NCBI RefSeq assembly: GCF_014982975.1
Contig: NZ_JADCKL010000001.1
Location: 434,001-498,000, forward strand
Reading direction: 5' to 3'
DNA: 64,000 nucleotides
DNA from: Claveliimonas monacensis
GTDB taxonomy: Bacteria > Bacillota > Clostridia > Lachnospirales > Lachnospiraceae
Shown: positions 38,395 through 47,601 of the stretch, piece after piece
How positions within the stretch are numbered: the stretch's first letter is position 1
Layout of the letters: each line of letters starts with the position of its first letter
Translations under genes and position numbers: made by a program
The notes under the pieces: generated by a model
Seen by the model: the letters and a program-made list of their open reading frames with translations, nothing else
The model's database searches: none
Told to the model about the DNA's origin: nothing

Positions 38395-39783
38395 TTATTT
38401 CTGCGACAGCAGCTCGTGGATACCTTTGGCTCCTGCTTTTCCTGCGCCCATGGCAAGGATAACTGTGGCTGCTCCTGTCACTGCATCTCCGCCGGCAAAT
38501 ACACAGGCTTTGGAAGTCTGTCCGTTCTCTTCCTCAGCCACGATACATTTTCTCCTGTTTGTCTCCAGCCCCTCTGTAGTAGAAGCGATCAGCGGATTCG
38601 GAGATGTTCCAAGAGACATGATCACTGTATCTACCTCAATCTCGTATTCGGATCCCGGAATCTCGATGGGGCGGCGTCTTCCAGATGCATCCGGCTCACC
38701 AAGCTCCATCTTGATTACTTTCATGCCTTTTACCCAGCCGTTTTCATCTACGAGGATTTCTTTTGGATTTGTCAGCAGGTTAAAGATAACGCCCTCTTCT
38801 TTTGCGTGGTGAACTTCCTCTACTCTGGCCGGAAGTTCTGCCTCGCTCCTGCGGTATATAACATGTACTTCAGCACCCAGGCGAAGCGCTGTCCTGGCTG
38901 CATCCATAGCCACGTTTCCACCGCCCACAACAGCCACTTTCTTGCCGGCCGCGATGGGTGTATCGTAAGAATCGTCAAACGCCTTCATCAGGTTGCTTCT
39001 TGTCAGGTACTCATTGGCTGAGAACACGCCGTTGGCTGTCTCTCCGGGAATACCCATGAACATGGGAAGTCCTGCTCCGGAACCGATAAATACAGCCTCG
39101 AAATTCTCTTCTTCCATCAGCTGGTCAATTGTTGTGGATTTTCCGATCACAACATTTGTCTCAAACTTAACGCCCAACTCTTTTACTTTCTCGATCTCTT
39201 TCTTCACAACCTTTTCTTTTGGAAGACGGAACTCAGGAATGCCGTACACAAGCACGCCTCCAAGCTCATGGAGAGCTTCAAATACAGTCACCTCATATCC
39301 CAGCTTGGCAAGATCGCCGGCGCAGGTAAGACCTGACGGGCCGGAACCGATGACAGCTACTTTATGTCCGTTCATCTTCTCGGCTTTCTGGGGCTTGATA
39401 TCATTTTCAAGGGCATAGTCAGCCACAAAACGCTCCAGCTTTCCGATGGAGACGGGATCTCCCTTAATGCCCCTGACACATTTGCACTCGCACTGGGACT
39501 CCTGCGGACATACACGTCCACAGATCGCCGGCAGGGCAGAGGACTCACCGATCACCTTGTATGCGCCCTCAATATCGCCGTCTTTTACCTTTGAGATAAA
39601 TCCCGGGATATTGATAGATACCGGACATCCCTGGATACACTTTGCGTTCTTACAGTTGAGGCAGCGAGCTGCTTCCTCCATTGCCTCTTCTTTATTATAT
39701 CCGTAACATACTTCCTCAAAGTTTGTCGCCCTTACTTTCGCATCCTGCTCTCTGACAGGAACTCTTTTAAACATATCAGCCAT
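38395..39783 (-). CDS. nfnB: NfnB / glutamate synthase small subunit-type flavoprotein
   Basis: A 462-residue FAD/NADPH-binding protein with N-terminal ferredoxin-type cluster region (CLNCKNAKCIQGCPVSINIP, CGRVCPQESQCECKCVRG) and two dinucleotide folds (VAVIGSGPSGLTCAGDLAKL, KVAVVGGGNVAMDAARTALR). Together with the adjacent NfnA-type subunit it matches the electron-bifurcating NADH-dependent ferredoxin:NADP oxidoreductase. It can also be annotated gltA (homotetrameric glutamate synthase), but adjacency to NfnA favours Nfn. Start overlaps the nfnA stop by one base (TAATG). Confidence 0.9.
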   Translation of the reverse strand: MADMFKRVPVREQDAKVRATNFEEVCYGYNKEEAMEEAARCLNCKNAKCIQGCPVSINIPGFISKVKDGDIEGAYKVIGESSALPAICGRVCPQESQCECKCVRGIKGDPVSIGKLERFVADYALENDIKPQKAEKMNGHKVAVIGSGPSGLTCAGDLAKLGYEVTVFEALHELGGVLVYGIPEFRLPKEKVVKKEIEKVKELGVKFETNVVIGKSTTIDQLMEEENFEAVFIGSGAGLPMFMGIPGETANGVFSANEYLTRSNLMKAFDDSYDTPIAAGKKVAVVGGGNVAMDAARTALRLGAEVHVIYRRSEAELPARVEEVHHAKEEGVIFNLLTNPKEILVDENGWVKGMKVIKMELGEPDASGRRRPIEIPGSEYEIEVDTVIMSLGTSPNPLIASTTEGLETNRRKCIVAEEENGQTSKACVFAGGDAVTGAATVILAMGAGKAGAKGIHELLSQK

Positions 39784-40670
39784 TATTCGTCACCTCCACA
39801 GTTGCCGCATCCGCCATGATGGGTATCGCCTTCCTGCAATTTCAGCATCGCACGGCCCTCCTGGGTCTTGTACATCTGCTGTCTCTTCATGGCCTCGTCA
39901 AAATTCACAAGATGTCCATCAAACTCCGGACCATCTACACAGGCAAATTTGATCTCATCGCCCACGTGAAGACGACAGGCGCCGCACATTCCTGTTCCGT
40001 CTACCATGATGGGATTCATGCTGACAACAGTCGGGATCTCCAGTTTCTTTGTGAGCAGACAAGTGAATTTCATCATGATCACCGGTCCGATGGCAACACA
40101 GAGGTCATACTTATTGCCTCCATTTACCAGCTCCTCGATCATGCTTGTGACCATGCCTGCATGTCCATATGTGCCGTCATCTGTACATGGATAGTAATTC
40201 CCGGACACAGCCTTCATCTCATCTTCCAGAATGAGCATATCTTTTGTCTTGGCTCCGATGATGACATCTGCGTCAACACCATGCTCTTTCAGCCATTTTA
40301 CCTGGGGATAGACAGGGGCAGAACCCACGCCGCCTCCCACAAAGAGGATCTTTTTCTGCTTCAGGCTCTCTATATCTTCATGGACTAATTCAGAGGGACA
40401 TCCGAGGGGTCCTGTGAAGTCCTGAAAAGCATCCCCTGCCTTCAGAGCTGCAAATTTCTCTGTAGATGCACCAACCGTCTGGAATACAATGGTGATGGTC
40501 CCTTCCTCTCTGTCATAGTCGCAGATCGTCAGAGGAATTCTTTCTCCCTTTTCATCCAATTTCACTATCACAAACTGCCCTGGCTCACAGTGCCTTGCGA
40601 CACGCGGCGCCTCTACATCCATAAGATAGATCTTATCAGCCAGTTTTTCAGCTTTCCGTATCTTATACAT
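39783..40670 (-). CDS. nfnA: NfnA / sulfide dehydrogenase-type FAD-NAD binding subunit
   Basis: A 295-residue ferredoxin-NADP reductase-like subunit. FAD-binding RHCEPGQFVIVKLDEKGERI then PLTICDYDRE, NAD-binding KKILFVGGGVGSAPVYPQVK, and a C-terminal 2Fe-2S-type cysteine set (DGTGMCGACRLHVGDEIKFA, CVDGPEFDGH). The C-terminal tail GDTHHGGCGNCGGDE is unusual, glycine-cysteine rich, and may bind another metal. It is first gene of the nfnAB operon, coupling redox balance of NADH, NADPH and ferredoxin. Confidence 0.9.
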   Translation of the reverse strand: MYKIRKAEKLADKIYLMDVEAPRVARHCEPGQFVIVKLDEKGERIPLTICDYDREEGTITIVFQTVGASTEKFAALKAGDAFQDFTGPLGCPSELVHEDIESLKQKKILFVGGGVGSAPVYPQVKWLKEHGVDADVIIGAKTKDMLILEDEMKAVSGNYYPCTDDGTYGHAGMVTSMIEELVNGGNKYDLCVAIGPVIMMKFTCLLTKKLEIPTVVSMNPIMVDGTGMCGACRLHVGDEIKFACVDGPEFDGHLVNFDEAMKRQQMYKTQEGRAMLKLQEGDTHHGGCGNCGGDE

Positions 40671-40768
40671 CTCGCATCCTCCTAATCATCAAACTTATTT
40701 TATAATAATCCAAATATGGAGAAATAGCAATGATTTATCCCTTATTTTGTTTTAATAATTTAAAATGA

Positions 40769-40796
40769 GACAGGCGCCTTTTGGAGGGCGCCCGTC
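40769..40796 (-). terminator. Terminator after the alcohol dehydrogenase
   Basis: Minus strand GACGGGCGCC (40796-40787) pairs with GGCGCCTGTC (40778-40769), one G-U pair, followed by a T-rich stretch. Confidence 0.85.
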
Positions 40797-40829
40797 CGCA
40801 TGATCTTGTATAGCTGCTGTAAAATTATT

Positions 40830-42011
40830 TTAGAAGTCAACTTCTGTTCCATAATATGTACATGTGAGCAGTTTCTCCATGGCAGCCGGATCAATGGCAC
40901 GCGGATTGGAACCTGTACATGCATCGCCCACAGCCAGCTCTGCAATATTCGCAACTTTCTCTTTGAACTCATCTTCATTGATGCCGAACTCTTTCAGCGT
41001 CTTCGGAATGTTTAGTCTGACATTGAACTCATCGATTTTCTCACACAGACTGTTGATGAGCGCTTTCTCAGATGTTCCCGGCAGTCCCATTCTCCGGGCG
41101 ATCTCTGCATATCTCTTGGCCGCTGTCGCATCCTTTGCGTTGTACTTGATCACGTAGGGCAGATAGATAGCGTTTGCGCAGCCGTGCGGAATATGTCCTG
41201 TGGAGAAGGCAGCCCCTGTCTTGTGTGCCATAGAGTGAACAATGCCGAGGAGTGCATTGGAAAATGCCATTCCGGCCAGGCACTGTGCATAGTGCATCTG
41301 CTCTCTCGCCTCCATGTTGCAGTTGTAGGATGCAGGCAGATAATCCAGCACCATCTCAATCGCCTGCAGTGCAAGAGGATCAGTAAACGGTCCGTGGAGT
41401 GTGGACACATATGCCTCGATGGCATGTGTCAGCGCGTCCATACCTGTGTATGCAACCTGTTTTACCGGAAGTCCGGCTACCAGATCCGGATCAACAATGG
41501 CGATATCCGGTGTGATATTGAAGTCAGCCAGCGGGTACTTCACACCAGTCTGATAGTTTGTGATAACGGAAAATGCTGTCACCTCTGTAGCCGTTCCTGA
41601 TGTAGAGGGGATAGCTGCAAATTTTGCTTTCTGTCTCAGTTCCGGGAAGTTAAAGGGAACGCAGAGATCCTCGAAAGTTGTATCCGGATACTCATAGAAA
41701 GCCCACATGGCTTTTGCAGCGTCAATGGGTGATCCTCCGCCCATGGCAACGATCCAGTCCGGCTCAAAAGCTCTCATTGCCTCTGCACCTTTCATAACAG
41801 TCTCAACAGACGGATCCGGCTCCACGCCTTCAAATGTCTGAACTTCCATACCGGCTTCCTTCAGATAATTGACCGCTTTATCCAAAAAACCCTGACGCTT
41901 CATGGAACCGCCTCCCACTACAAGGATCGCTTTTTTGCCTTTCAGGTTTTTCAGTTCCTCCAGGCTTCCCTTTCCGTGATAAATGTCTCTTGGTAAACAA
42001 AATCTGCTCAT
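40830..42011 (-). CDS. Iron-containing alcohol dehydrogenase (butanol-type)
   Basis: A 393-residue group III alcohol dehydrogenase. FCLPRDIYHGKGSLEELKNL, DWIVAMGGGSPIDAAKAMWA (nucleotide site), FAAIPSTSGTATEVTAFSVI, and metal ligands in GMDALTHAIEAYVSTLHGP and IVHSMAHKTGAAFSTGHIPH with GCANAIYLPYVI. It is about 25-30% like the enzyme at 14-15 kb. A near-consensus Rex operator over its promoter indicates induction at high NADH/NAD, fitting a fermentative alcohol-forming role. Confidence 0.95.
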   Translation of the reverse strand: MSRFCLPRDIYHGKGSLEELKNLKGKKAILVVGGGSMKRQGFLDKAVNYLKEAGMEVQTFEGVEPDPSVETVMKGAEAMRAFEPDWIVAMGGGSPIDAAKAMWAFYEYPDTTFEDLCVPFNFPELRQKAKFAAIPSTSGTATEVTAFSVITNYQTGVKYPLADFNITPDIAIVDPDLVAGLPVKQVAYTGMDALTHAIEAYVSTLHGPFTDPLALQAIEMVLDYLPASYNCNMEAREQMHYAQCLAGMAFSNALLGIVHSMAHKTGAAFSTGHIPHGCANAIYLPYVIKYNAKDATAAKRYAEIARRMGLPGTSEKALINSLCEKIDEFNVRLNIPKTLKEFGINEDEFKEKVANIAELAVGDACTGSNPRAIDPAAMEKLLTCTYYGTEVDF

Positions 42012-42056
42012 TGTTCCTGCATCTCCTTTTCTGTGATTTGCTGTTTTGATCCAGCT

Positions 42057-42074
42057 TTGTTAATTATTTATCAA
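42057..42074. promoter_or_regulatory. Rex operator
   Basis: TTGTTAATTATTTATCAA matches the Rex consensus TTGTTAA-N4-TTAACAA at 13 of the 14 defined positions. It begins one base downstream of the -10 box and covers the start site, ideal for repression. The rex gene is at 62.4-63.1 kb. Confidence 0.75.
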
Positions 42075-42075
42075 T

Positions 42076-42104
42076 ATTATAACTCTATTCTTGCGCACAT
42101 GCAA
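42076..42104 (-). promoter_or_regulatory. Promoter of the Rex-controlled alcohol dehydrogenase
   Basis: Minus strand TTGCAT (42104-42099), 17-base spacer, perfect TATAAT (42081-42076). Confidence 0.75.
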
Positions 42105-42148
42105 CAGGTTTCACACATATTTTCATTTTTTTCACATACATATAACAA

Positions 42149-42174
42149 GACCGGCCGTCTGCCGACTGCCGGTC
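42149..42174 (-). terminator. Terminator after the Xer-like gene
   Basis: Minus strand GACCGGC (42174-42168) pairs with GCCGGTC (42155-42149), then TTGTTAT. Moderate strength. Confidence 0.65.
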
Positions 42175-42203
42175 CTTTACAAGAACTTTCTTGTTTGCTT
42201 TTA

Positions 42204-42941
42204 TTAAGAATGACGGAGCATACTGGGAGTAATTGTCCCCTCAATACCAGCCTTGGCTGCATACCCCTTCAGAATCTTCCAGAATCCCTGACGGCTCATC
42301 TTCCTGCCGCTGATATTGGGGAAGAGCACATCTGATCCATGTCCCTTCAGCAGAGGCTCGCGTCCATTTTTCAAATACGCTTTCATAGCCTTCAGTGCCT
42401 GTTTGTCGATCGGATATGCGTTCTGGTTTCCAGGGAAATGACACTGCAGATACCCCATCTCCAGATTCACATCCTGTATCTTAAGACTTACGAGCTCTTC
42501 CACCATGATACCTGTGGAATACAGCAGTTCGATCATAGCCTTGTCCCGCAGAAGCTTGGGCGTCTTCCCGTTGGGAACAGCAAGAACCTTCTCCACGTCT
42601 TCCTTTGTGGCACTCTTGGGCTCTCTGCGCTCAATCTTCGGACTGGTCAGCCCCTCTGATACGTCTTCTTTTATATATTTTTTCTTAAACAGATAGTTAA
42701 AAAATCCCTTGATCGAAGCTACGTTTCTCGATATGGTCGTATTGGTGAGCTTCTGCTTCTCCATGTGAAGCATATAGGAATTTAGATTTGTAGCAGTAAT
42801 CTGCCCCACTTCATGAATTCCCTGCGAGTCGAGGTAACGGACAAGCTTCATAAGGTCACGCCTGTATGCCATCTCCGTGTTCAGAGAAATTCCCTTCACT
42901 TCTTTTAAATACTCTACATACTCTAATACTATTTTTTCCAT
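42204..42941 (-). CDS. Xer-like tyrosine recombinase lacking catalytic residues
   Basis: A 245-residue protein with a full core-binding SAM-like domain (VLEYVEYLKEVKGISLNTEM, AYRRDLMKLVRYL) and most of a catalytic fold (RDKAMIELLYSTGIMVEELV, SLKIQDVNLE, MSRQGFWKILKGYAAKAGIE). Normal XerD has GIRVSEL with the first catalytic Arg; here it is GIMVEEL. The HxLR motif is SMLR, and the chain ends at LRHS, before the second His and the nucleophilic Tyr. So recombination is not possible; the gene may be a relic or have a DNA-binding role. It is next to spoIIM, as is xerD in Bacillus. Confidence 0.85.
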   Translation of the reverse strand: MEKIVLEYVEYLKEVKGISLNTEMAYRRDLMKLVRYLDSQGIHEVGQITATNLNSYMLHMEKQKLTNTTISRNVASIKGFFNYLFKKKYIKEDVSEGLTSPKIERREPKSATKEDVEKVLAVPNGKTPKLLRDKAMIELLYSTGIMVEELVSLKIQDVNLEMGYLQCHFPGNQNAYPIDKQALKAMKAYLKNGREPLLKGHGSDVLFPNISGRKMSRQGFWKILKGYAAKAGIEGTITPSMLRHS

Positions 42942-42994
42942 ACTTTTTATCTCCCATCGTATACTCTAAATTATACGAAGAAATAACAAAAAAA

Positions 42995-43531
42995 TCAAAT
43001 TGTTTTTAGAAATATTTTCAGAAAAATCGGAGTTAAATAACTTTCCGATATAATTCCAACTCCAATCGTCAGAATAGTACCTATGGTTTTAGTAGAATTC
43101 CATGCTGAGCCCGGATAGGAGTAAAAATACCAGAGGACAATCCCGTACCCCGCTATATAAAATAAGGCCTGCGGAAGTATGGCTGCCAGGCAGAACACGA
43201 TCCCCATCGGGCCCAGCTTGATCACTGCTGCTGTGAAAAAGAGGCCGCCGAGGAAGCCTGTCCAGACCAATGCTGCAGACACGATCCACCTGCGTATCCT
43301 CTTCATCTGACCCAATAGCGCGATGACCGCCAGCAACCCGGTGCGGACTGACAGTATATACCAGAAATAGTCCTGAGTCTGGATTTCCGCCTGGGCGTAC
43401 TGTTCCAGGAAATAATCACTGAATATTCCTATTGCCAGTATGTAATCCCGCGCCCCCATGTTGGCGTACAGGATCCCTGCCACAAAACCTGTCAGACATA
43501 AAAACAGGAATATCCTCCCGTGACCGCGCAT
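42995..43531 (-). CDS. spoIIM: Stage II sporulation protein M-like membrane protein
   Basis: A 178-residue membrane protein with about five helices. RIFLFLCLTGFVAGILYANM, YFWYILSVRTGLLAVIALLG, WTGFLGGLFFTAAVIKLGPM, GIVFCLAAILPQALFYIAGY match SpoIIM, part of the engulfment DMP complex. ATG 43531 follows GAAGAGTGGGT; a longer form from 43558 is possible after AGGAGG. Its place beside an xer-type gene is conserved in Firmicutes. Confidence 0.87.
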   Translation of the reverse strand: MRGHGRIFLFLCLTGFVAGILYANMGARDYILAIGIFSDYFLEQYAQAEIQTQDYFWYILSVRTGLLAVIALLGQMKRIRRWIVSAALVWTGFLGGLFFTAAVIKLGPMGIVFCLAAILPQALFYIAGYGIVLWYFYSYPGSAWNSTKTIGTILTIGVGIISESYLTPIFLKIFLKTI

Positions 43532-43603
43532 ACCCACTCTTCCTTCCTCCTGTCGCAAAGATATTTCATTATATGCCCGGGAGGAAGAAATATGCCCTCT
43601 GTC

Positions 43604-44146
43604 CTACTCTTTATTGTACTTTACCGCATATGCGAGAATAGCTGCCACTGTCTTTGAGTCCTGTATCTCTCCTGCGAATATTTTCTCTTTCAGCTCTGCC
43701 AGCGTGCAGGCCTGCAGATCTATAAATTCATCCTCGTCCAGGTGCTGCTTTGAAGGGATCAGATCTCTGGCTGCAAAGACCTCTATCCTCTCATTGCAGA
43801 ACGCCACGGTTGTCCGAAGCACAAGCAGAGGCTCCAGGTGCTCACACCGGTATCCGGTCTCCTCCTCCAGCTCCCTGGAGGCACAGACAATCCCCTCTTC
43901 ATGGGGATCGTCCAGTTTTCCGGCAGGAATCTCCAGCGTATATCTGTCAAGCGCATTTCTGTACTGTTTTACCATCAGTATCCTCCCGTCCGAAAGTACA
44001 GGTATCACTGCCGCTGCGCCGTCATGATGGATATAGTCCCATTTGGCCGTGTGCCCGTCCGGGAACTGGACTGTATCCTGGTAGACATTGATCACGGCTC
44101 CCTCATATGCCAGTTTTCGATCTATTCTTGTTATCTCATTACTCAT
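43604..44146 (-). CDS. NUDIX hydrolase, ADP-ribose pyrophosphatase type
   Basis: A 180-residue hydrolase. The Nudix box is complete: GKLDDPHEEGIVCASRELEE then ETGY. N-terminal beta region (VQFPDGHTAKWDYIHHDGAA) and LMVKQYRNALDRYTLEIPAG are as in YqkG/NudF. It probably cleaves ADP-ribose to AMP and ribose-5-phosphate. Located upstream of the spoIIM-xer genes, with a 45-base gap. Confidence 0.93.
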   Translation of the reverse strand: MSNEITRIDRKLAYEGAVINVYQDTVQFPDGHTAKWDYIHHDGAAAVIPVLSDGRILMVKQYRNALDRYTLEIPAGKLDDPHEEGIVCASRELEEETGYRCEHLEPLLVLRTTVAFCNERIEVFAARDLIPSKQHLDEDEFIDLQACTLAELKEKIFAGEIQDSKTVAAILAYAVKYNKE

Positions 44147-44194
44147 ACTTTTCTCCTTTCGCTTTTACTGCTTTCATCAGATCTTCCGCAAAAA

Positions 44195-44220
44195 AAGACC
44201 AGCCTTTTAAGGCTGGTCTT
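44195..44220. terminator. Bidirectional terminator between rny and nudix
   Basis: AAGACCAGCC (44195-44204) pairs with GGCTGGTCTT (44211-44220), flanked by A6 on the left, serving as terminator for rny on the minus strand. Confidence 0.9.
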
Positions 44221-44237
44221 CTGCTTTCGGTTTACAT

Positions 44238-45791
44238 TTATTTGGCGTAATCTGTCACCCTGGATTCCCGGATAACATTCACCTTTATCTGCCCCGGATA
44301 TTCCAGCTCATATTCAATCTGCTTGGAAATATCCCTAGCCAGTAATACCATATCTGCATCAGATACTTGCTCTGGAACTACCATAATACGAATCTCTCTA
44401 CCTGCCTGAATAGCAAAAGATTTTTCAACACCCTTGAACTGGTTGCTGATATCTTCTAATTGTTTTAACCTGTTTGTGTATGTCTCAATCGTCTCTCTTC
44501 TCGCACCCGGTCTTGCCGCAGAGATCGTGTCTGCCGCCTGGACAATACATGCGATCAGGGATTCCGGCTCAACATCGCCGTGATGTGCTTCCACTGCATT
44601 GATAACGGTCGGTGATTCTTTGTACTTTCTGCACAGTTCAACACCGATCTGAATGTGTGATCCTTCCACATCGTGGTCAATGGATTTGCCAATATCATGT
44701 AAAAGCCCTGCCCGCTTCGCAAGGCGGACATCCAGTCCGATCTCCCCTGCGAGAAGCCCTGACAGCTGCGCAACTTCTATAGAATGTTTCAGCGCATTCT
44801 GTCCATAGCTGGTCCGGAATTTCATTCTTCCCAGAAGCCGTATCAGTTCCGGATGGATTCCGTGTACACCGACTTCAAGCGCCGCCGCCTCTCCTTCCTC
44901 ACGGATCACTGCTTCTACTTCTTTCTGGGCCTTCTCCACCATCTCCTCAATTCTTGCCGGATGAATACGCCCGTCCACGATCAGCTTTTCCAGTGCGATC
45001 CTTGCAACTTCACGTCTGATCGGATCGAACCCGGATAATACAACCGCTTCGGGTGTATCGTCAATGATCAGCTCTACACCGGTGAGTGTTTCCAAAGTAC
45101 GGATATTTCTTCCTTCACGTCCGATGATCCGCCCTTTCATCTCGTCACTGGGGAGCTGCACGACTGAAATCGTAGTTTCTGCCACATGATCAGCAGCGCA
45201 TCTCTGGATGGCGGTGACAACGTATTCTTTCGCCTTCTTGTCCGCCTCCTCTTTTGCCTGCGCTTCCAACTCTTTGATCATTTTCGCAGTGTCATGTTTA
45301 ACATCTTCTTCAACAGTTTTTAACAGATATTCTTTTGCCTGTTCGGAGGTTAGTCCTGAGATTCTTTCTAGTTCCTGTACTCTTTGTCTGCTCAGCTCCT
45401 CTACTTTCGCTTCGCGAGCTTTGAGCTGTTCTTCCTTTGCTGTAAACCCTGCTTCTCGTTTCTCCATGGCATCGGACCTTTTGTCCAAAGCCTCCTCCTT
45501 GGAGAGGACTCTCTTTTCATAACGCTGTAACTCTGCTCTTCTTTCTTTTGTTTCTTTCTCGAGCTCATTCTTTGTTCTGATAGATTCTTCCTTAATTTCC
45601 AAGAGGGATTCCTTTTTCTTGGCCTCTGCTGTCTTGACCGCGTCATCAATGATCTCGCGAGCCTTTGTCTCCGCACTTCCAATCTTTGACTCTGCATTGT
45701 TCTTCAGATTGGAGACTGTCACAAAATGACTGATAACCGCTGCTGCTATCACGAGAACCACAGCCACAGCAATGATTATAACATTCGGCAC
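44238..45791 (-). CDS. rny: Ribonuclease Y
   Basis: Membrane-anchored endoribonuclease that starts mRNA decay. 517 residues. N-terminal helix [20 protein letters not shown] (1-25), long coiled coil to about residue 195, KH domain ([30 protein letters not shown]), HD domain ([31 protein letters not shown]). Ends [14 protein letters not shown], family-typical. Own promoter at 45839-45867. Confidence 0.97.
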   Translation of the reverse strand: MPNVIIIAVAVVLVIAAAVISHFVTVSNLKNNAESKIGSAETKAREIIDDAVKTAEAKKKESLLEIKEESIRTKNELEKETKERRAELQRYEKRVLSKEEALDKRSDAMEKREAGFTAKEEQLKAREAKVEELSRQRVQELERISGLTSEQAKEYLLKTVEEDVKHDTAKMIKELEAQAKEEADKKAKEYVVTAIQRCAADHVAETTISVVQLPSDEMKGRIIGREGRNIRTLETLTGVELIIDDTPEAVVLSGFDPIRREVARIALEKLIVDGRIHPARIEEMVEKAQKEVEAVIREEGEAAALEVGVHGIHPELIRLLGRMKFRTSYGQNALKHSIEVAQLSGLLAGEIGLDVRLAKRAGLLHDIGKSIDHDVEGSHIQIGVELCRKYKESPTVINAVEAHHGDVEPESLIACIVQAADTISAARPGARRETIETYTNRLKQLEDISNQFKGVEKSFAIQAGREIRIMVVPEQVSDADMVLLARDISKQIEYELEYPGQIKVNVIRESRVTDYAK

Positions 45792-45838
45792 AGGAGCACC
45801 TCCTTATTAAATTTTCATTGTACAAATACAACAGTTAA

Positions 45839-45867
45839 ATTTTATACTGTTTTCACAAAGATGTCAA
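45839..45867 (-). promoter_or_regulatory. Promoter of rny
   Basis: Minus strand TTGACA (45867-45862), 17-base spacer, TAAAAT (45844-45839). The -35 overlaps the recX stop codon. Confidence 0.65.
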
Positions 45868-46481
45868 GCATTCCAGTCAGAAACTTGTATCACTTGACGG
45901 ACGTCCTCATAGCGGAAGCCTTTGCGCACAAGATAGGCGCATATTTTCTGCTTTTCCTGGGGTGTTGAACGCTCCGGATCATAGTGCTTTTTCTCCGCCA
46001 AACGCCGGATCGCCTCCTTTGCGTCGTCCTGTGTATAGGACTTTTCAAGCGCCTCCTGCGCCTGTTCCCTGGAAAGTCCCTTTCTGAGGAGGAAGGCCTG
46101 CAGCTCCGCCCTGCTCTTCTGTCCTTTGCGGCTGGCCACGATATGGTCCGCCAGACGGCTGTCATCCACATAGCCGAAAGACTTCACATAGGAAAGGGCA
46201 TTTTCTACGATCTCCTCCGGGTATCCGCCGTCTGTCAGCTTCTTTCGCAGCGCTTCCTCCGAGCGGTCCGACATCTCCAAAAGCTTCATAGCCCGCATAC
46301 GGGCACGTTTTATGAGCATGTCACGGATATCCCCGTACTCTTTTTCTCCCAGGGGATATCCTTCCCGTATATGATAGCGGGACAGCTCGCCTTTGTATAA
46401 AACAAAGGCGGGCTGTCCGTCAAGATACACTCTGTATTTGGATTTCGATCCGAACATGGCTTCTATCTGTGTGACTGTCAT
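45864..46481 (-). CDS. recX: Regulatory protein RecX
   Basis: Modulator of RecA filaments. 205 residues with three RecX three-helix repeats: ALRKKLTDGGYPEEIVENAL, LQAFLLRKGLSREQAQEALE, ICAYLVRKGFRYEDVRQVIQ, and the YLDGQPAFVLYKGELSRYHI N-terminus. It follows recA by 3 bases on the same strand, the classical pair. Confidence 0.95.
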   Translation of the reverse strand: MTVTQIEAMFGSKSKYRVYLDGQPAFVLYKGELSRYHIREGYPLGEKEYGDIRDMLIKRARMRAMKLLEMSDRSEEALRKKLTDGGYPEEIVENALSYVKSFGYVDDSRLADHIVASRKGQKSRAELQAFLLRKGLSREQAQEALEKSYTQDDAKEAIRRLAEKKHYDPERSTPQEKQKICAYLVRKGFRYEDVRQVIQVSDWNA

Positions 46482-46484
46482 CTT

Positions 46485-47522
46485 CTATTCCTCTGCCTCA
46501 GAGCTCTCCGCAGTCTCTTCTTCACTTCCGTCGATATGATAGTAAGCCCTCACTTTCGCCTCCAGCTCAGCCATCACCTCCGGATGCTCCGTCAGATAAC
46601 TCTTGGCATTCTCTCTTCCCTGTCCGATCTTATCCCCATTGTAGGCATACCAGGCACCGCTCTTGCTGACAAGGTTAATGCCTGTGGCAAGATCCAGTAT
46701 GTCTCCCTCCCGGGAAATTCCTTTTCCGAACATGATATCAAACTCTGCCTCTTTGAAGGGAGGTGCGATCTTGTTCTTCACGATCTTCACGCGCACGTGG
46801 TTTCCTACGATCTCTCCGCCCTGCTTCAGAGTCTCGGTCCTTCTCACATCCATGCGGACGGAAGCGTAGAACTTCAGCGCGCGTCCGCCTGTCGTGGTCT
46901 CCGGATTGCCAAACATAACGCCAACTTTCTCCCTGAGCTGGTTGATAAAGATCACCACACAGTTGGACTTGCTGATGACAGGAGTCAGCTTTCTCAGCGC
47001 CTGGGACATAAGTCTCGCCTGCAGGCCAACATGGCTGTCTCCCATATCTCCCTCTATCTCCTGTCTGGGCACAAGAGCGGCCACAGAGTCAATGACAATG
47101 ATATCCATAGCTCCGGAGCGGACCATGGTCTCTGCAATTTCCAGTGCCTGGTCACCGCTGTCCGGCTGGGAAATATAAAGTTCATCAATATCCACGCCAA
47201 TATTCTTTGCGTACACCGGATCAAGGGCATGCTCCGCATCAATGAAACCTGCTATGCCTCCCCGCTTCTGCACTTCCGCGATCATATGCAGAGCCACGGT
47301 GGTCTTACCACTGGACTCCGGTCCGTACACCTCAACCACACGGCCTCTGGGCACACCGCCAAGCCCCAGCGCGAGATCCAGGCTCAGAGAGCCTGTCGGT
47401 ATGGTCTCCACATGGACCTGGGCCTTCGGATCGCCCAGCTTCATGACCGTGCCTTTCCCAAAATCTTTTTCAAGTTTTGCTATAGCGGCATCCAGTGCCT
47501 TCTTCTTATCTTCACTTGCCAT
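46485..47522 (-). CDS. recA: Recombinase RecA
   Basis: Homologous recombination and SOS coprotease. 345 residues. Walker [21 protein letters not shown] (about residue 66), Walker B-type [21 protein letters not shown]2 and [37 protein letters not shown]. The acidic tail ([15 protein letters not shown]) is standard. A perfect LexA box lies 23 bases upstream. Confidence 0.98.
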   Translation of the reverse strand: MASEDKKKALDAAIAKLEKDFGKGTVMKLGDPKAQVHVETIPTGSLSLDLALGLGGVPRGRVVEVYGPESSGKTTVALHMIAEVQKRGGIAGFIDAEHALDPVYAKNIGVDIDELYISQPDSGDQALEIAETMVRSGAMDIIVIDSVAALVPRQEIEGDMGDSHVGLQARLMSQALRKLTPVISKSNCVVIFINQLREKVGVMFGNPETTTGGRALKFYASVRMDVRRTETLKQGGEIVGNHVRVKIVKNKIAPPFKEAEFDIMFGKGISREGDILDLATGINLVSKSGAWYAYNGDKIGQGRENAKSYLTEHPEVMAELEAKVRAYYHIDGSEEETAESSEAEE

Positions 47523-47544
47523 AATCTCTTTCTCCTTATCAACA

Positions 47545-47558
47545 CGAACGGATGTTCG
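47545..47558. promoter_or_regulatory. LexA (SOS) box
   Basis: CGAACGGATGTTCG fits the Gram-positive SOS box CGAACRNRYGTTYG at every position. It lies between the recA promoter (47573-47601) and start codon. Confidence 0.93.
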
Positions 47559-47572
47559 CTCCTATGTACAAT

Positions 47573-47601
47573 ATAGTATTATAGTTACCCCCAAATGTCA
47601 A
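47573..47601 (-). promoter_or_regulatory. recA promoter
   Basis: Minus strand TTGACA (47601-47596), 17-base spacer, TACTAT (47578-47573). The -35 hexamer also forms one arm of AATGTCAA/TTGACATT. Confidence 0.7.

Noticed and set aside
38395-39783. Annotation as glutamate synthase small subunit
   Set aside because: The immediate, overlapping NfnA-type gene and absence of a large glutamate synthase subunit make NfnB the better call.
46536-47576. A 346-codon plus-strand frame opposite recA
   Set aside because: recA is certain; the antisense frame has typical shadow composition and overlaps the SOS box.
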